Counted from the first letter of the stretch, positions 8,978 through 17,289 are shown. The stretch is 64,000 bases of DNA from Lacinutrix jangbogonensis (GCF_000797445.1 NZ_JSWF01000025.1:124001-188000), one strand, 5' to 3'. Notes: a model not told the origin generated them from the letters alone. Numbers and translations: made by a program.

Positions 8978-9000
8978 AAAATCTTTCTCCCGAAGATTTT
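8978..9000 (-). promoter_or_regulatory. Hairpin just upstream of the btuB start
   Basis: A perfect 8-bp stem (AAAATCTT / AAGATTTT) with loop CGGGAGA ends seven bases before the btuB start codon. There is no T-run, so it looks like part of a translation-controlling expression platform of the riboswitch rather than a terminator. The purine-rich loop could be a ribosome-binding element. Confidence 0.5.
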
Positions 9001-9010
9001 TTTGACATTG

Positions 9011-9170
9011 AAATTGGCAGGTCTCCTGACTCTCGTCTTATTATCTGTCTTCCCAGAAATTATTTCCAGTGACTTGAAGGATGATAACAAGCGTTCACAA
9101 ACGTGAACTTAGATTACAGTTGCGGGAACAGTTCAAGATATTAACTTGATTCCCTTTTAATCGAATTCGC
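9011..9170 (-). ncRNA. Cobalamin riboswitch
   Basis: On the minus strand the conserved parts of the adenosylcobalamin riboswitch occur in order: AAAAGGGAATC near 9155, GTTCCCGCAACTGTAA near 9113-9128, and the B12 box GTCAGGAGACCTGCC near 9016-9030. It lies 40 bases upstream of the TonB-dependent receptor and directly downstream of a consensus -7 promoter element. A small hairpin (TTCGC, six A/T, GCGAA; 9166-9181) sits at the 5' end. It probably lowers receptor and lipoprotein expression when B12 is plentiful. The divergent btuFCD arm does not show its own copy. Confidence 0.93.
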
Positions 9171-9200
9171 TTTTTTGCGAAGTCAAACCAAAATTCTGTA

Positions 9201-9208
9201 CAAAAGTA
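9201..9208 (-). promoter_or_regulatory. -7 promoter element for the riboswitch-btuB transcript
   Basis: TACTTTTG on the minus strand matches the Bacteroidota -7 consensus TAnnTTTG and lies about 30 bases before the conserved riboswitch core, so transcription should begin just upstream of the riboswitch. Confidence 0.6.
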
Positions 9209-9238
9209 GATTCTTTTTTAAATACAGACTAATGAAAA

Positions 9239-9346
9239 TTAGTTTTTCTTATTCATTTTGTAAATAAGAAAAATAAAACCAACTAAAAAATGTAGTAAAA
9301 TAATGCCTCCTACTATATATAGTGTTAAATTTGAATTATTATGCAT
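9239..9346 (-). CDS. Possible 35-residue single-span membrane microprotein
   Basis: A short open frame with an ATG at 9346 encodes 35 residues: a short polar start (MHNNSN), a hydrophobic helix from about residue 7 to 29 (including YIVGGIILLHFLVGFIF), and a lysine-rich tail (KMNKKN). The Asn-rich outer end and positive inner end fit a bitopic membrane protein. GTAGGAGGCATT inside it is coding, not a ribosome site. It lies between the divergent btuF gene and the btuB riboswitch and ends about 30 bases before the btuB promoter element. The btuF -7 element falls inside it on the other strand, which is a reason for caution. No function is assigned. Confidence 0.5.
   Translation of the reverse strand: MHNNSNLTLYIVGGIILLHFLVGFIFLIYKMNKKN
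9326..9333 (+). promoter_or_regulatory. -7 promoter element for btuFCD
   Basis: TAAATTTG matches the TAnnTTTG consensus, 57 bases before the btuF start codon. Confidence 0.5.
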
Positions 9347-9389
9347 GACTGAATTTTTATATAAATTTATAAAAATTTCATTTAACTAA

Positions 9390-10571
9390 ATGTTACAAAT
9401 GTTACAAAGCAAAACTCTATTACCTCTTCTTTTTTTATTTTTATTGATCCTAAATTGTAAAGAAGAAAAAAAAATCGCTCCTGATGATTTTTTAGAAACC
9501 AATAGCATAGAAGAAGTAAAACCTAGTATAAATAAATACGCAGAAGGTTTTAAAGTAATAAACGACAAGAAAGCTAAGGTTATTATAATTAGTAGCCCTT
9601 GGCCAAATGCGGAAAAAACATACAAATACCTTTTACTAGATAAAACCCAATTAGAAAGTAGTATTTATAATAAGGAGGACTACGATGGTATAATTATTAC
9701 TCCAATTAAAGAAATAGTAGTCACGTCTACCACACACATTCCTGCACTAGAACTTTTAGGAGTAGAAGAAACTTTAGTCGGTTTTCCTGGAACAGATTAT
9801 GTGTCTTCTGAAAAAACCAGATTAAGAATTGACAATAACGACATTAGAGAGCTTGGAAAAAATGAAGGTATAAACACCGAAGTTTTACTAGATATAAATC
9901 CAAATGTAGTTATAGGTTATGGTATAGACGGAAACAATAAAACCTTTAATACCATAGAAAAAGCTGGCGTTCCTGTTATTTATAATGGTGATTGGGTTGA
10001 GAAATCGGCTTTGGCAAAAGCAGAATGGATTAAGTTTTTTGGTGTACTCTATAAAAAAGAGAAAAAAGCTGATTCTATTTTTAATCAAATTGAAAAAGAA
10101 TATTTAGAAGCAAAAAAAATTGCAGCAAAAGTCGTTAATAAACCAACTGTTTTATGTGGAGCAATGCATAAAGATATTTGGTATTTACCAAATGGAACAA
10201 GTTCAGAAGCACAGATATTAAAAGATGCAAATGTAAATTATTTATGGAGCGAAACAACTGGAAGCGGTAGTTTGGCCTTGAATTTTGAGGTTGTTTTTAA
10301 TAAAGCTAAAACTGCCGAGTTATGGTTAAGCCCTTCTTATTACCCTAGTTTTGAAGCGCTTGAAAGAGCGAACCAACACTACAAAGAATTTGATGCTTTT
10401 AAAAACAAAAATATTTATACTTTTTCTAACACTACTGGAAAAACTGGAGGCGTTTTATATTACGAACTTGGAACTGCAAGACCAGATCTAGTACTCAAAG
10501 ACATTATTAAAATCTGTCATCCTGAACTATTACCAGATTACACACCATACTTTTTTAAACCATTAAAATAA
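9390..10571 (+). CDS. btuF: ABC transporter substrate-binding lipoprotein, probable B12-binding
   Basis: 393-residue lipoprotein: hydrophobic leader followed by the lipobox LILNC (Cys ~23), then a two-lobed periplasmic binding protein of the BtuF/FhuD class (about residues 95-370), seen in segments such as THIPALELLGVEETLVGFPG and INPNVVIGYG. It should capture cobalamin after outer-membrane passage and deliver it to BtuCD. It is about 100 residues longer than E. coli BtuF at the N-terminus, as is common in flavobacteria. The downstream permease begins at the base after this stop codon. The same class also carries iron-siderophores; the neighbouring B12 riboswitch favours cobalamin. Confidence 0.85.
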   Translation: MLQMLQSKTLLPLLFLFLLILNCKEEKKIAPDDFLETNSIEEVKPSINKYAEGFKVINDKKAKVIIISSPWPNAEKTYKYLLLDKTQLESSIYNKEDYDGIIITPIKEIVVTSTTHIPALELLGVEETLVGFPGTDYVSSEKTRLRIDNNDIRELGKNEGINTEVLLDINPNVVIGYGIDGNNKTFNTIEKAGVPVIYNGDWVEKSALAKAEWIKFFGVLYKKEKKADSIFNQIEKEYLEAKKIAAKVVNKPTVLCGAMHKDIWYLPNGTSSEAQILKDANVNYLWSETTGSGSLALNFEVVFNKAKTAELWLSPSYYPSFEALERANQHYKEFDAFKNKNIYTFSNTTGKTGGVLYYELGTARPDLVLKDIIKICHPELLPDYTPYFFKPLK

Positions 10572-11588
10572 TTGCCAAATACTAATACATATAAAGTTCC
10601 TTTTTTAGTATTACTCCTGTTATTAATACTTTGTTTTTTTGCTAATATTAGTTTAGGTTCTGTTTCTGTTCCTTTTAAATCAATTTTTGAAAGTTTAATA
10701 GGCACTGCAGACAACTATATCATTCAAAATTATAGATTACCAAAAGCATTTACAGCAATCTTGGTTGGCTCCGGTTTGGGAATTTCCGGATTATTAATGC
10801 AAACGTTATTTAGAAACCCATTAGCTGGACCGTTTGTTCTGGGTATAAGTTCTGGAGCTAGTTTAGGTGTTGCACTAATAATTTTAGGAGCAGGGATTTT
10901 TGGAGGCCTTTTTTCTACACTTTTAATTTCGAAATGGAGCATTGTTATTGCAGCAAGTCTAGGAAGTTTCCTTGTACTTTTAGCTGTTTTAATTGTCTCT
11001 TCTCGAGTTAGAGACACCATGGCTATATTAATTATTGGGCTTATGTTTGGCAGTATTACAGCTGCTATAGTAAGTGTACTCTCCTACTTTTCTTCTGCCG
11101 AACAATTACAACAATACATTTTTTGGGGATTTGGAAGTTTAGGTAACTTATCATGGAACGAACTTGGTATTTTCTTTATTATTTATAGCTTCGGAATAGT
11201 TATGAGTATCATTTCAATAAAAGGATTAAACACCTTATTACTTGGTGAAAATTATGCAAAAAGTCTAGGTTTAAATATTAAGAAAAGTCGCTTAATTATT
11301 ATTATTGCAACGAGTTTACTCGCAGGCACCATAACTGCGTTCGCGGGACCGATTGCGTTTATAGGCTTGGCAATTCCGCATATTACAAGACAAGTTTTTA
11401 ATACCTCAAATCATAAAGTACTATTACCAGCAGTATTTTTAATTGGTGCAATTGTTATGCTCGTTTGCGATAGTATTGCGCAACTACCAACTAGCGATTA
11501 CACCTTACCAATTAATGCTATAACCTCTCTAATTGGCGCTCCTGTTGTAATTTGGTTGTTAGTTAGAAAACGTAAAATGATATTTTAG
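10572..11588 (+). CDS. btuC: FecCD-family ABC permease, probable B12 permease
   Basis: 338 residues and about ten membrane spans. Diagnostic FecCD/BtuC segments are GSGLGISGLLMQTLFRNPLA (near 65-85) and AGPIAFIGLAIPHITR (near 257-272, the coupling helix that touches the ATPase). Translation appears to start at the TTG immediately after the btuF stop, giving a short polar N-terminus before the first span; no nearby ATG would keep that span. It should form the inner-membrane channel with the ATPase encoded 168 bases downstream. Confidence 0.87.
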   Translation: MPNTNTYKVPFLVLLLLLILCFFANISLGSVSVPFKSIFESLIGTADNYIIQNYRLPKAFTAILVGSGLGISGLLMQTLFRNPLAGPFVLGISSGASLGVALIILGAGIFGGLFSTLLISKWSIVIAASLGSFLVLLAVLIVSSRVRDTMAILIIGLMFGSITAAIVSVLSYFSSAEQLQQYIFWGFGSLGNLSWNELGIFFIIYSFGIVMSIISIKGLNTLLLGENYAKSLGLNIKKSRLIIIIATSLLAGTITAFAGPIAFIGLAIPHITRQVFNTSNHKVLLPAVFLIGAIVMLVCDSIAQLPTSDYTLPINAITSLIGAPVVIWLLVRKRKMIF

Positions 11589-11756
11589 GAATAGAAAAAA
11601 GAGAAAAGAAGCTAGAAGAAAACTATGAAATTTGATTTTAGCTCCTTTCCTACAGCTGAAGAAAGGTGGATTTTACTATTGTAAAATTCAGAAAATTTTA
11701 CAAAAAGCGCGAAGCGGCATTATTAAAATAATAACAATAGTGAGTTAAAAATAAAA
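11589..11756 (+). other. Spacer inside the btuCD operon
   Basis: 168 bases with no credible gene. It holds an A-rich stretch, an imperfect inverted arrangement around CTCCTTTCCTACAGCTGAAGAAAGG, and short AT-rich words. I see no terminator, so read-through into btuD is likely. Confidence 0.4.
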
Positions 11757-12551
11757 GTGAAAGAAAAAAACCAACATATCATCTTACAAACAAAAAACCT
11801 TTCCATTGGCTATCAGTCTAACAAGGCTGAAACTATTGTGGCTTCAAATATTAATTTAGAATTAAAAGAAGGCCAATTAATTGGATTAGTTGGTGCAAAT
11901 GGTATTGGTAAATCTACATTATTGAGAACATTAACTCAAGTACAACCAAAGTTATCTGGAGCTATATATTTAAATAACAAACCTCTAAAAACCTACAGTA
12001 ACATAGAATTAGCACAAACAATGAGCTTGGTTTTAACCGAACAAATTGTATCTAAAAACCTATCTGTTTTCGAGCTTATTGCATTAGGAAGACAACCGTA
12101 CACTAATTGGGTTGGTAACTTATCTGAAAATGATATTTCAACAGTAAATAAAGCCATTTCTCAAACAAATATTGAAAGCTTAAAAAACAAAAAATGTTTT
12201 GAACTTAGTGATGGACAGCTTCAAAAAGTAATGATCACGCGTGCTTTAGCCCAAGACACAGATTTAATTGTTTTAGATGAACCCACAACACATTTAGACA
12301 TGTACCACAAAGTCTACATTCTAAAATTACTACAAAAGCTTGCTAAAGAAACTGGTAAAACCATCTTATTTTCGTCTCACGAAATAGATTTGGCGATTCA
12401 ACTATGCGATAGTATGATTGTGATGTCTAAGGACAACATTGTTAGCGATTCTCCTTGTCATTTAATTGAAAAAGGAGCCTTTTCTAACCTGTTTCCTAAA
12501 GATATGATTGTTTTTGATGAAAAAATTGGAAGTTTTAGAGTAAAGAAGTAA
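11757..12551 (+). CDS. btuD: ABC transporter ATP-binding protein, probable B12 importer
   Basis: 264-residue ATPase with Walker A GANGIGKST at 46-54, ABC signature LSDGQLQKV near 148-156 (the usual second glycine replaced by aspartate), Walker B LIVLDEPTTHLD near 168-179 and the switch histidine in SSHEID. It matches the FepC/BtuD group that pairs with FecCD permeases. The start is a GTG at 11757. A 168-base spacer separates it from btuC, unusually wide for subunits of one transporter, but no competing partner gene is in sight. Confidence 0.87.
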   Translation: MKEKNQHIILQTKNLSIGYQSNKAETIVASNINLELKEGQLIGLVGANGIGKSTLLRTLTQVQPKLSGAIYLNNKPLKTYSNIELAQTMSLVLTEQIVSKNLSVFELIALGRQPYTNWVGNLSENDISTVNKAISQTNIESLKNKKCFELSDGQLQKVMITRALAQDTDLIVLDEPTTHLDMYHKVYILKLLQKLAKETGKTILFSSHEIDLAIQLCDSMIVMSKDNIVSDSPCHLIEKGAFSNLFPKDMIVFDEKIGSFRVKK

Positions 12552-12571
12552 AACTGCTCTGTACTATTTAT

Positions 12572-12648
12572 GCTATTCAGAATTGGGATCGATTGATGAA
12601 TCATTATATTAACGAAACATAGATTCTTCGCTGTACTCTGAATGACAA
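12572..12648. repeat. Degenerate intergenic repeat with inverted ends
   Basis: The left end (GCTATTCAGAATTGG) and right end (GTACTCTGAATGAC) are imperfect inverted copies, and the right half reads AGATTCTTCGCTGTACTCTG. Words like this recur as short interspersed repeats in many Bacteroidota genomes, which is recollection rather than something the window shows. It lies between btuD and rmuC and contains no gene. Confidence 0.4.
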
Positions 12649-12681
12649 ATTAACTACCTTTGATAAAATTCTATTTATTTA

Positions 12682-14067
12682 ATGACTGACAACGTACTCC
12701 TTATTCTTGCTATACTAATCTCGGCCATTATTGGTGGATATTTAGGTATGCTATTCGCTAAATTAAAAAGTAAAAGCGAAAAAAGCACATTAGAAGAACG
12801 CAATACGAGCTTGCAACAACAGCTTAACGATTTTAAACAATTTTCTGAAAACGAAAAGCTAAATCAAAATCAAGCTTCCGAGAACCAACGCAATGGATTA
12901 AAAGAAACAATTTCAAAAATTGAGGTTGAACGTGAAGCTATTCGTCGTGAAAAAGACTTTTTAAATACTGAACTAGCACGAAGAAATTCAGAATATAAAA
13001 ACCTTCAGCAGCTTAATCAAAAACGAGAAGAAGCATTAGAAGAACGCCAGAAACAAATGCGTACGGATTTCGAAAATCTTGCTACTAAAATTTTAGATGC
13101 TAAATCTGAAAAATTTACACTTCAGAATAAAGAAAATATCAAACAAATATTAAACCCATTACAAGAGAAAATACAACTTTTCGAGAAGAAAGTAGACGAT
13201 ACTCAAAAAGAAAGCATTAGCATGCATTCTGCTTTAAAAGAACAATTGTTAGGTTTAAAAGACCTTAACCAACAAATGACTAAAGAAGCCACAAACCTTA
13301 CCAGAGCTTTAAAAGGCGATAGTAAAATGCAAGGAAATTGGGGCGAATTAGTATTAGAACGTGTTCTTGAAAAATCTGGTTTAGAAAAAGATAGAGAATA
13401 TTTTGTGCAACAAAATTTCACCAGAGAAGATGGTACAAGAGTACTACCAGATATTGTATTACACTTACCAGATAACAAAAAAATGATTATCGATAGTAAA
13501 GTATCTTTAACAGATTATGAGCGTTACGTTAATGCAGAAGATGAAGATCGTGATACCTACTTAAAAGCACATATAAATTCTATTAGAAGGCATGTAGACC
13601 AATTGTCTGAAAAGAAGTATGAAGATTTATATGACATAGAAAGTCCTGACTTTGTTCTCCTTTTTATACCAATAGAACCCGCTTTTGCAGTCGCAATTAA
13701 TGCAGACAACTCAATTTATAATAAAGCCTTTGAAAAAAATATTGTTATCGTTACACCGTCTACACTTTTAGCCACTTTAAGAACGGTTGATAGTATGTGG
13801 AATAACGAAAAGCAGCAACAAAACGCTATTGAAATTGCACGTCAAGCCGGAGCTTTATACGATAAATTTCATGGTTTAGTAACGGATTTAACAGGAGTTG
13901 GAAAGAAAATTGATGATGCTAAAAAAGATTATTCTTTAGCAATGAATAAATTAGTAGAAGGCAAAGGCAATCTTATAACAAGTGTAGAGAAAATAAAAAA
14001 ACTAGGCGCAAAAGCAAAAAAAGCACTACCTGATGCTATAATTAATCGTGCCAAAGAAAACCATTAA
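12682..14067 (+). CDS. rmuC: DNA recombination protein RmuC
   Basis: 461 residues: one N-terminal membrane span (ILAILISAIIGGYLGMLFA), a long charged coiled coil at ~25-190, then the RmuC nuclease-like domain at ~210-420. The domain includes KGDSKMQGNWGELVLERVLE, MIIDSKVSLTDYERY and the proline-rich LLFIPIEPAF. RmuC proteins limit inversions at short repeats in E. coli; the core resembles restriction-type nucleases. It is followed after 30 bases by a small membrane protein and a thioesterase, probably in one transcript. Confidence 0.93.
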   Translation: MTDNVLLILAILISAIIGGYLGMLFAKLKSKSEKSTLEERNTSLQQQLNDFKQFSENEKLNQNQASENQRNGLKETISKIEVEREAIRREKDFLNTELARRNSEYKNLQQLNQKREEALEERQKQMRTDFENLATKILDAKSEKFTLQNKENIKQILNPLQEKIQLFEKKVDDTQKESISMHSALKEQLLGLKDLNQQMTKEATNLTRALKGDSKMQGNWGELVLERVLEKSGLEKDREYFVQQNFTREDGTRVLPDIVLHLPDNKKMIIDSKVSLTDYERYVNAEDEDRDTYLKAHINSIRRHVDQLSEKKYEDLYDIESPDFVLLFIPIEPAFAVAINADNSIYNKAFEKNIVIVTPSTLLATLRTVDSMWNNEKQQQNAIEIARQAGALYDKFHGLVTDLTGVGKKIDDAKKDYSLAMNKLVEGKGNLITSVEKIKKLGAKAKKALPDAIINRAKENH

Positions 14068-14097
14068 TATCGTTCAAATAAAAACAGATAGCATTTT

Positions 14098-14463
14098 ATG
14101 AAATTTCTAAAAAAAACAATTATTGCAATACTACTTTTAATAGCGGGCTATTTTGCCTTTATTTATTATGTGTCTTATAGTGAAGGTATTCGCGCTGGTG
14201 AATTAGTAAAATTCAGTAATAAAGGCGTTATTTTCAAAACATGGGAAGGCGAAATTAGCCAAGGTGTTAGTGAAGCTCAAATTTTTAAATTCTCTGTAGA
14301 AGATGGAGAAACTAAAGTTATTGAAGACCTAAACAAATATCAAGGACACCAAGTAAAACTCACCTATTTTGAGCGCTATAAAACACTTTTTTGGCTTGGA
14401 GACACGCAGTACTTTGTTACCAAAGTAGAATTAAACAACAAAAAACAAAATGCCAAATTATAG
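14098..14463 (+). CDS. Small membrane-anchored protein of unknown function
   Basis: 121 residues: an N-terminal membrane anchor at about residues 5-26 (KKTIIAILLLIAGYFAFIYY) and a mostly beta-stranded domain with GELVKFSNKGVIFKTWEGEI, which looks like a small barrel or OB-like fold. Similar flavobacterial proteins have, as I recall, been labelled 6-phosphogluconate dehydrogenase; nothing here supports that activity, since there is no nucleotide-binding motif. Its last 14 bases overlap the start of the thioesterase gene, so the two are probably translated together. Confidence 0.7.
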   Translation: MKFLKKTIIAILLLIAGYFAFIYYVSYSEGIRAGELVKFSNKGVIFKTWEGEISQGVSEAQIFKFSVEDGETKVIEDLNKYQGHQVKLTYFERYKTLFWLGDTQYFVTKVELNNKKQNAKL

Positions 14464-15004
14464 AAAAGTTGATAGCTCACGAATAAGTCTTTCAGAATTA
14501 ATGAAGCCATCACACTCTAATTTTAGTGGCAAAATTCATGGAGGCTATATATTAAGTTTAATGGATAATATTGCCTTTGCTTGCGCGAGTAAACATTCTA
14601 AAACCTATTGTGTTACGGCATCGGTAGATACTGTCGATTTTTTGAATCCTATAGAAGTTGGCGAGTTGGTAACCATGAAAGCGTCTATTAATTATGTTGG
14701 TAAAACTTCAATGGTTGTTGGCATTCGTGTTGAGTCTGAAAATATTCAAACAAGTGAAAAGAAACATTGTAATTCGTCTTACTTTACAATGGTTGCAAAA
14801 AACAAAATTGGGAAGTCTATAGAAGTTCCAGGTTTAATTTTAAACGATAAAACAGAAGTAAAACGCTATCTACAAGCTCTTAAGCGCATGGAGACTAAAA
14901 AAGCTAGGAAAGCAGAATTCGGTCACCAAGATTTTTCTCATCAAGATTATCTTGAAGAATTAAAGGATTACAAGGTTAGGGTTGAGCTTCCAGAAAATTA
15001 TTAA
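14450..15004 (+). CDS. Acyl-CoA thioesterase, hotdog fold
   Basis: 184-residue hotdog-fold thioesterase of the cytosolic acyl-CoA hydrolase group. The typical helix start HGGYILSLMDNIAFACASKH is near residues 27-46, followed by the strand segment VDTVDFLNPIEVGELVTM. It hydrolyses acyl-CoA to free acid and CoA. The C-terminal ~50 residues are charged and helical, beyond the minimal domain. The start overlaps the preceding membrane-protein gene by 14 bases. Confidence 0.85.
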   Translation: MPNYRKVDSSRISLSELMKPSHSNFSGKIHGGYILSLMDNIAFACASKHSKTYCVTASVDTVDFLNPIEVGELVTMKASINYVGKTSMVVGIRVESENIQTSEKKHCNSSYFTMVAKNKIGKSIEVPGLILNDKTEVKRYLQALKRMETKKARKAEFGHQDFSHQDYLEELKDYKVRVELPENY

Positions 15005-15055
15005 TAATCTTTGTTGTACATTGGTAAATAGAAAAGTAATTCTTAATCAATTGAT

Positions 15056-15433
15056 ATGAAAAAAAAACTTTGGATTCTACTCGTACTTTTTGCTATTTTG
15101 GGTGTCATTGGATACAACTATGTTTATCAAGACCATAGAAATATAAGTACAGAAAGCGCTTCTTATACAGTTACGGCCTCAGAACTGATTAATCAGTTTC
15201 AAGAGAACGCAACTGTTTCTCAAGAAAAATACTTAAATAAAACCATTCAAATTACTGGCACTGTAACTGCTAAAAGTGATAATGCTTTAACTTTAGATAA
15301 TGCTGCTTTTTGTAGTCTTTCAAATGCAACCAAATTTGCATTAAATTCGACTGTAACTATAAAAGGTCGCTGTATTGGTTACGACGATTTACTAGAAGAA
15401 ATTAAACTCGACCAATGCACTTTAATAAATTAG
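15056..15433 (+). CDS. Membrane-anchored OB-fold protein (tRNA_anti-like)
   Basis: 125 residues with an N-terminal membrane anchor or uncleaved signal (KLWILLVLFAILGVIGYNYV) and a C-terminal OB-fold of the tRNA_anti-like family at ~45-122 (YLNKTIQITGTVTAKSD and TIKGRCIGYDDLLEEIKL). It is probably periplasmic; two cysteines (in FCSL and GRCIG) might form a disulfide. It is the first of four closely spaced genes (gaps of 9, 9 and 46 bases) with DUF5777, a cytochrome c lipoprotein and YceI. Its molecular role is unknown. Confidence 0.72.
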   Translation: MKKKLWILLVLFAILGVIGYNYVYQDHRNISTESASYTVTASELINQFQENATVSQEKYLNKTIQITGTVTAKSDNALTLDNAAFCSLSNATKFALNSTVTIKGRCIGYDDLLEEIKLDQCTLIN

Positions 15434-15442
15434 TGAAAAAAT

Positions 15443-16291
15443 ATGAAAAAATTTTTTTTGTCTCTCTTCTTATTTCCAATCCTTCTCTTTTCTCAAGATG
15501 ACTTATTAAATGAAATAGACCAAGGGTCTCCAGAGGATAACTATGCAACTGCAACCTTTAAAGGCCTTAAAATTGTAAATTTTGAATCCACAAAACTAAC
15601 AGCAAAAAAAGAGTTTACATTAGTAGTCTCTCACAGATTTGGTAGTATCGAAAACGGACTGGATAGTTTTTTTGGTCTTGATGATGCTGTTACAAGATTA
15701 AATTTTATTTATGGTTTAACAGATGGTATTAATATAAGTGTTTCTAGAAGTTCATTCCAAAAAATATACGAATCTTCAATAAAATACAGATTATCAAAAC
15801 AAAAAGAAAATGGTAGTCTTTTCACTATAGTAGGCTATAACTCGATTTTAATAAATACAGCATTAGAAAAAGCCAATTTACCTAAACTAGAATTTATAGA
15901 CCGATTAGGTTATACGGCTCAGTTATTAATCGCTAGGAAATTCAGTAAAAATTTATCGCTAGAATTAGCACCCACTTTTTTTCATGATAACTTTGTCGTG
16001 GATAACAACCAAGATAACTCACAGTTTGCATTGGGTTTTGGTGGTCGCTATAAATTAGCGAAACGTTGGTCTCTAAACGCAGATTATGGATGGCATTTAA
16101 ACCGTTCGAGCACATCTCCTTTTAAAAACCCATTATCTATAGGTTTGGATTTAGAAACTGGCGGACACGTATTCCAAATGCATTTTTCTAATGCGCAAGC
16201 TATGAACACCAATGGCTTTTTAGGTCAAGCCACAGGAGACTGGAGTGATGGTGATATTTACTTTGGATTTAACTTAAGTCGTGTCTTTTAA
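15443..16291 (+). CDS. DUF5777 family outer-membrane beta-barrel protein
   Basis: 282 residues with a signal peptide (cleavage near LLFSQ, ~18), then alternating beta strands consistent with a small outer-membrane barrel, for example EFTLVVSHRFGSIENGLDSF and the C-terminal DIYFGFNLSRVF ending in phenylalanine. It matches the DUF5777 family of Bacteroidota, which often sits beside c-type cytochrome and YceI genes; function has not been established. It might form a pore or a scaffold for the neighbouring lipoprotein cytochrome, which is inference. Confidence 0.75.
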   Translation: MKKFFLSLFLFPILLFSQDDLLNEIDQGSPEDNYATATFKGLKIVNFESTKLTAKKEFTLVVSHRFGSIENGLDSFFGLDDAVTRLNFIYGLTDGINISVSRSSFQKIYESSIKYRLSKQKENGSLFTIVGYNSILINTALEKANLPKLEFIDRLGYTAQLLIARKFSKNLSLELAPTFFHDNFVVDNNQDNSQFALGFGGRYKLAKRWSLNADYGWHLNRSSTSPFKNPLSIGLDLETGGHVFQMHFSNAQAMNTNGFLGQATGDWSDGDIYFGFNLSRVF

Positions 16292-16300
16292 ATTTTAAAT

Positions 16301-16669
16301 ATGAAAAAAAATTATATATCCCTTATTACCCTATTTATATTAGCATCTTGTTCTAGCGTTAGTGAAGACGATTTGTTAGAGCCTATCATTTTAGAACCAG
16401 GAGAAACAGTAAATTATACTGAAGATATAAAACCCATAATGGAAAACAACTGCACGTTTTGTCATAGCAGCCCTCCTGTTAATGGTGCTCCAAATGCATT
16501 AGTTACATATAACGATGTTGTAAACGCTGTTAATAACAGCAACTTAATAGACCGTATTTCAAGAGCAAGTGGTGAAGCGGGCGCCATGCCGCTGGGAGGT
16601 CCCAAATTACCTCAAAATTTAATAGATTTAGTAATACAGTGGCAATTAGATGGTCTTTTAGAAAACTAA
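16301..16669 (+). CDS. c-type cytochrome lipoprotein (one haem)
   Basis: 122 residues with lipobox ILASC (Cys ~17) and a single CxxCH haem-binding motif in NNCTFCHSSP at about 49-58. A likely distal axial methionine is in GEAGAMPLGGPKLP about 40 residues later. The size matches small surface or periplasmic cytochromes fused to a lipid anchor. Position between DUF5777 and YceI suggests a small envelope electron-transfer unit. The ordered PPVNGAP segment after the haem motif is typical of the uncharacterised flavobacterial homologues. Confidence 0.85.
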   Translation: MKKNYISLITLFILASCSSVSEDDLLEPIILEPGETVNYTEDIKPIMENNCTFCHSSPPVNGAPNALVTYNDVVNAVNNSNLIDRISRASGEAGAMPLGGPKLPQNLIDLVIQWQLDGLLEN

Positions 16670-16715
16670 ACTCGTTTTGGCAAACTATTTGATTTACACT
16701 CCTAAAACAATAAAT

Positions 16716-17267
16716 ATGAAAAATATATTATTACCATTAGCGTTAGTTTTTATTAGTTTAAGTTTTGCCCAAGACAAATACCTTACTAAAACAGGAACCG
16801 TAACTTTTGAAGCTTCTGTGCCTGCTTTTGAAGAAGTAAAAGCGAAAAACGAAAGTACAACAGCCATTTTAAATACCGAGAATGGTGAGTTTGCTGCATT
16901 AGTATTAGTAAAAGGTTTCAGGTTTAAAAATGCTTTAATGGAAGAGCATTTTAATGAAAATTATGCTGAATCTGATGATTTTCCTAAAGCTACTTTTAAA
17001 GGTACTATTTCTAATTTTTCTTTTGAAAAAATAAATAATAAGCCTACTAGCGCAACTTTTAATGGTTCTTTAACGTTCCACGGAAAGACAAAAGCAATAG
17101 AAAATAGCACATTAAACATCTCTATGTCTGATGATAATGAGATTCAACTTTCTGGTGATTTCATGGCAGATGTTTCAGATTTTGATATTGAGATTCCAAG
17201 CGTAGTGAGTAAAAAGCTTTCTAAAGAAGTTGCTGTTACTTATCAATTTACACTTTTAAAAAGGTAG
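16716..17267 (+). CDS. YceI family protein, exported
   Basis: 183 residues with a signal peptide (MKNILLPLALVFISLSFAQ); this sets the start at 16716, since an upstream in-frame ATG would bury it behind polar residues. The mature part is the YceI barrel fold, a lipocalin-like domain that binds isoprenoid or amide lipids, with FKGTISNFSFEKIN and SATFNGSLTFHGKTKAIE. It ends the envelope operon and is followed by a bidirectional terminator. A role in quinone or lipid handling near the cytochrome is inference. Confidence 0.85.
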   Translation: MKNILLPLALVFISLSFAQDKYLTKTGTVTFEASVPAFEEVKAKNESTTAILNTENGEFAALVLVKGFRFKNALMEEHFNENYAESDDFPKATFKGTISNFSFEKINNKPTSATFNGSLTFHGKTKAIENSTLNISMSDDNEIQLSGDFMADVSDFDIEIPSVVSKKLSKEVAVTYQFTLLKR

Positions 17268-17289
17268 TACAAATTAAAAATTTAGTATA

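Noticed and set aside
9005-9200. A second riboswitch for the btuFCD arm
   Set aside because: All conserved riboswitch elements read on the minus strand towards btuB. No B12 box occurs on the plus strand before btuF.
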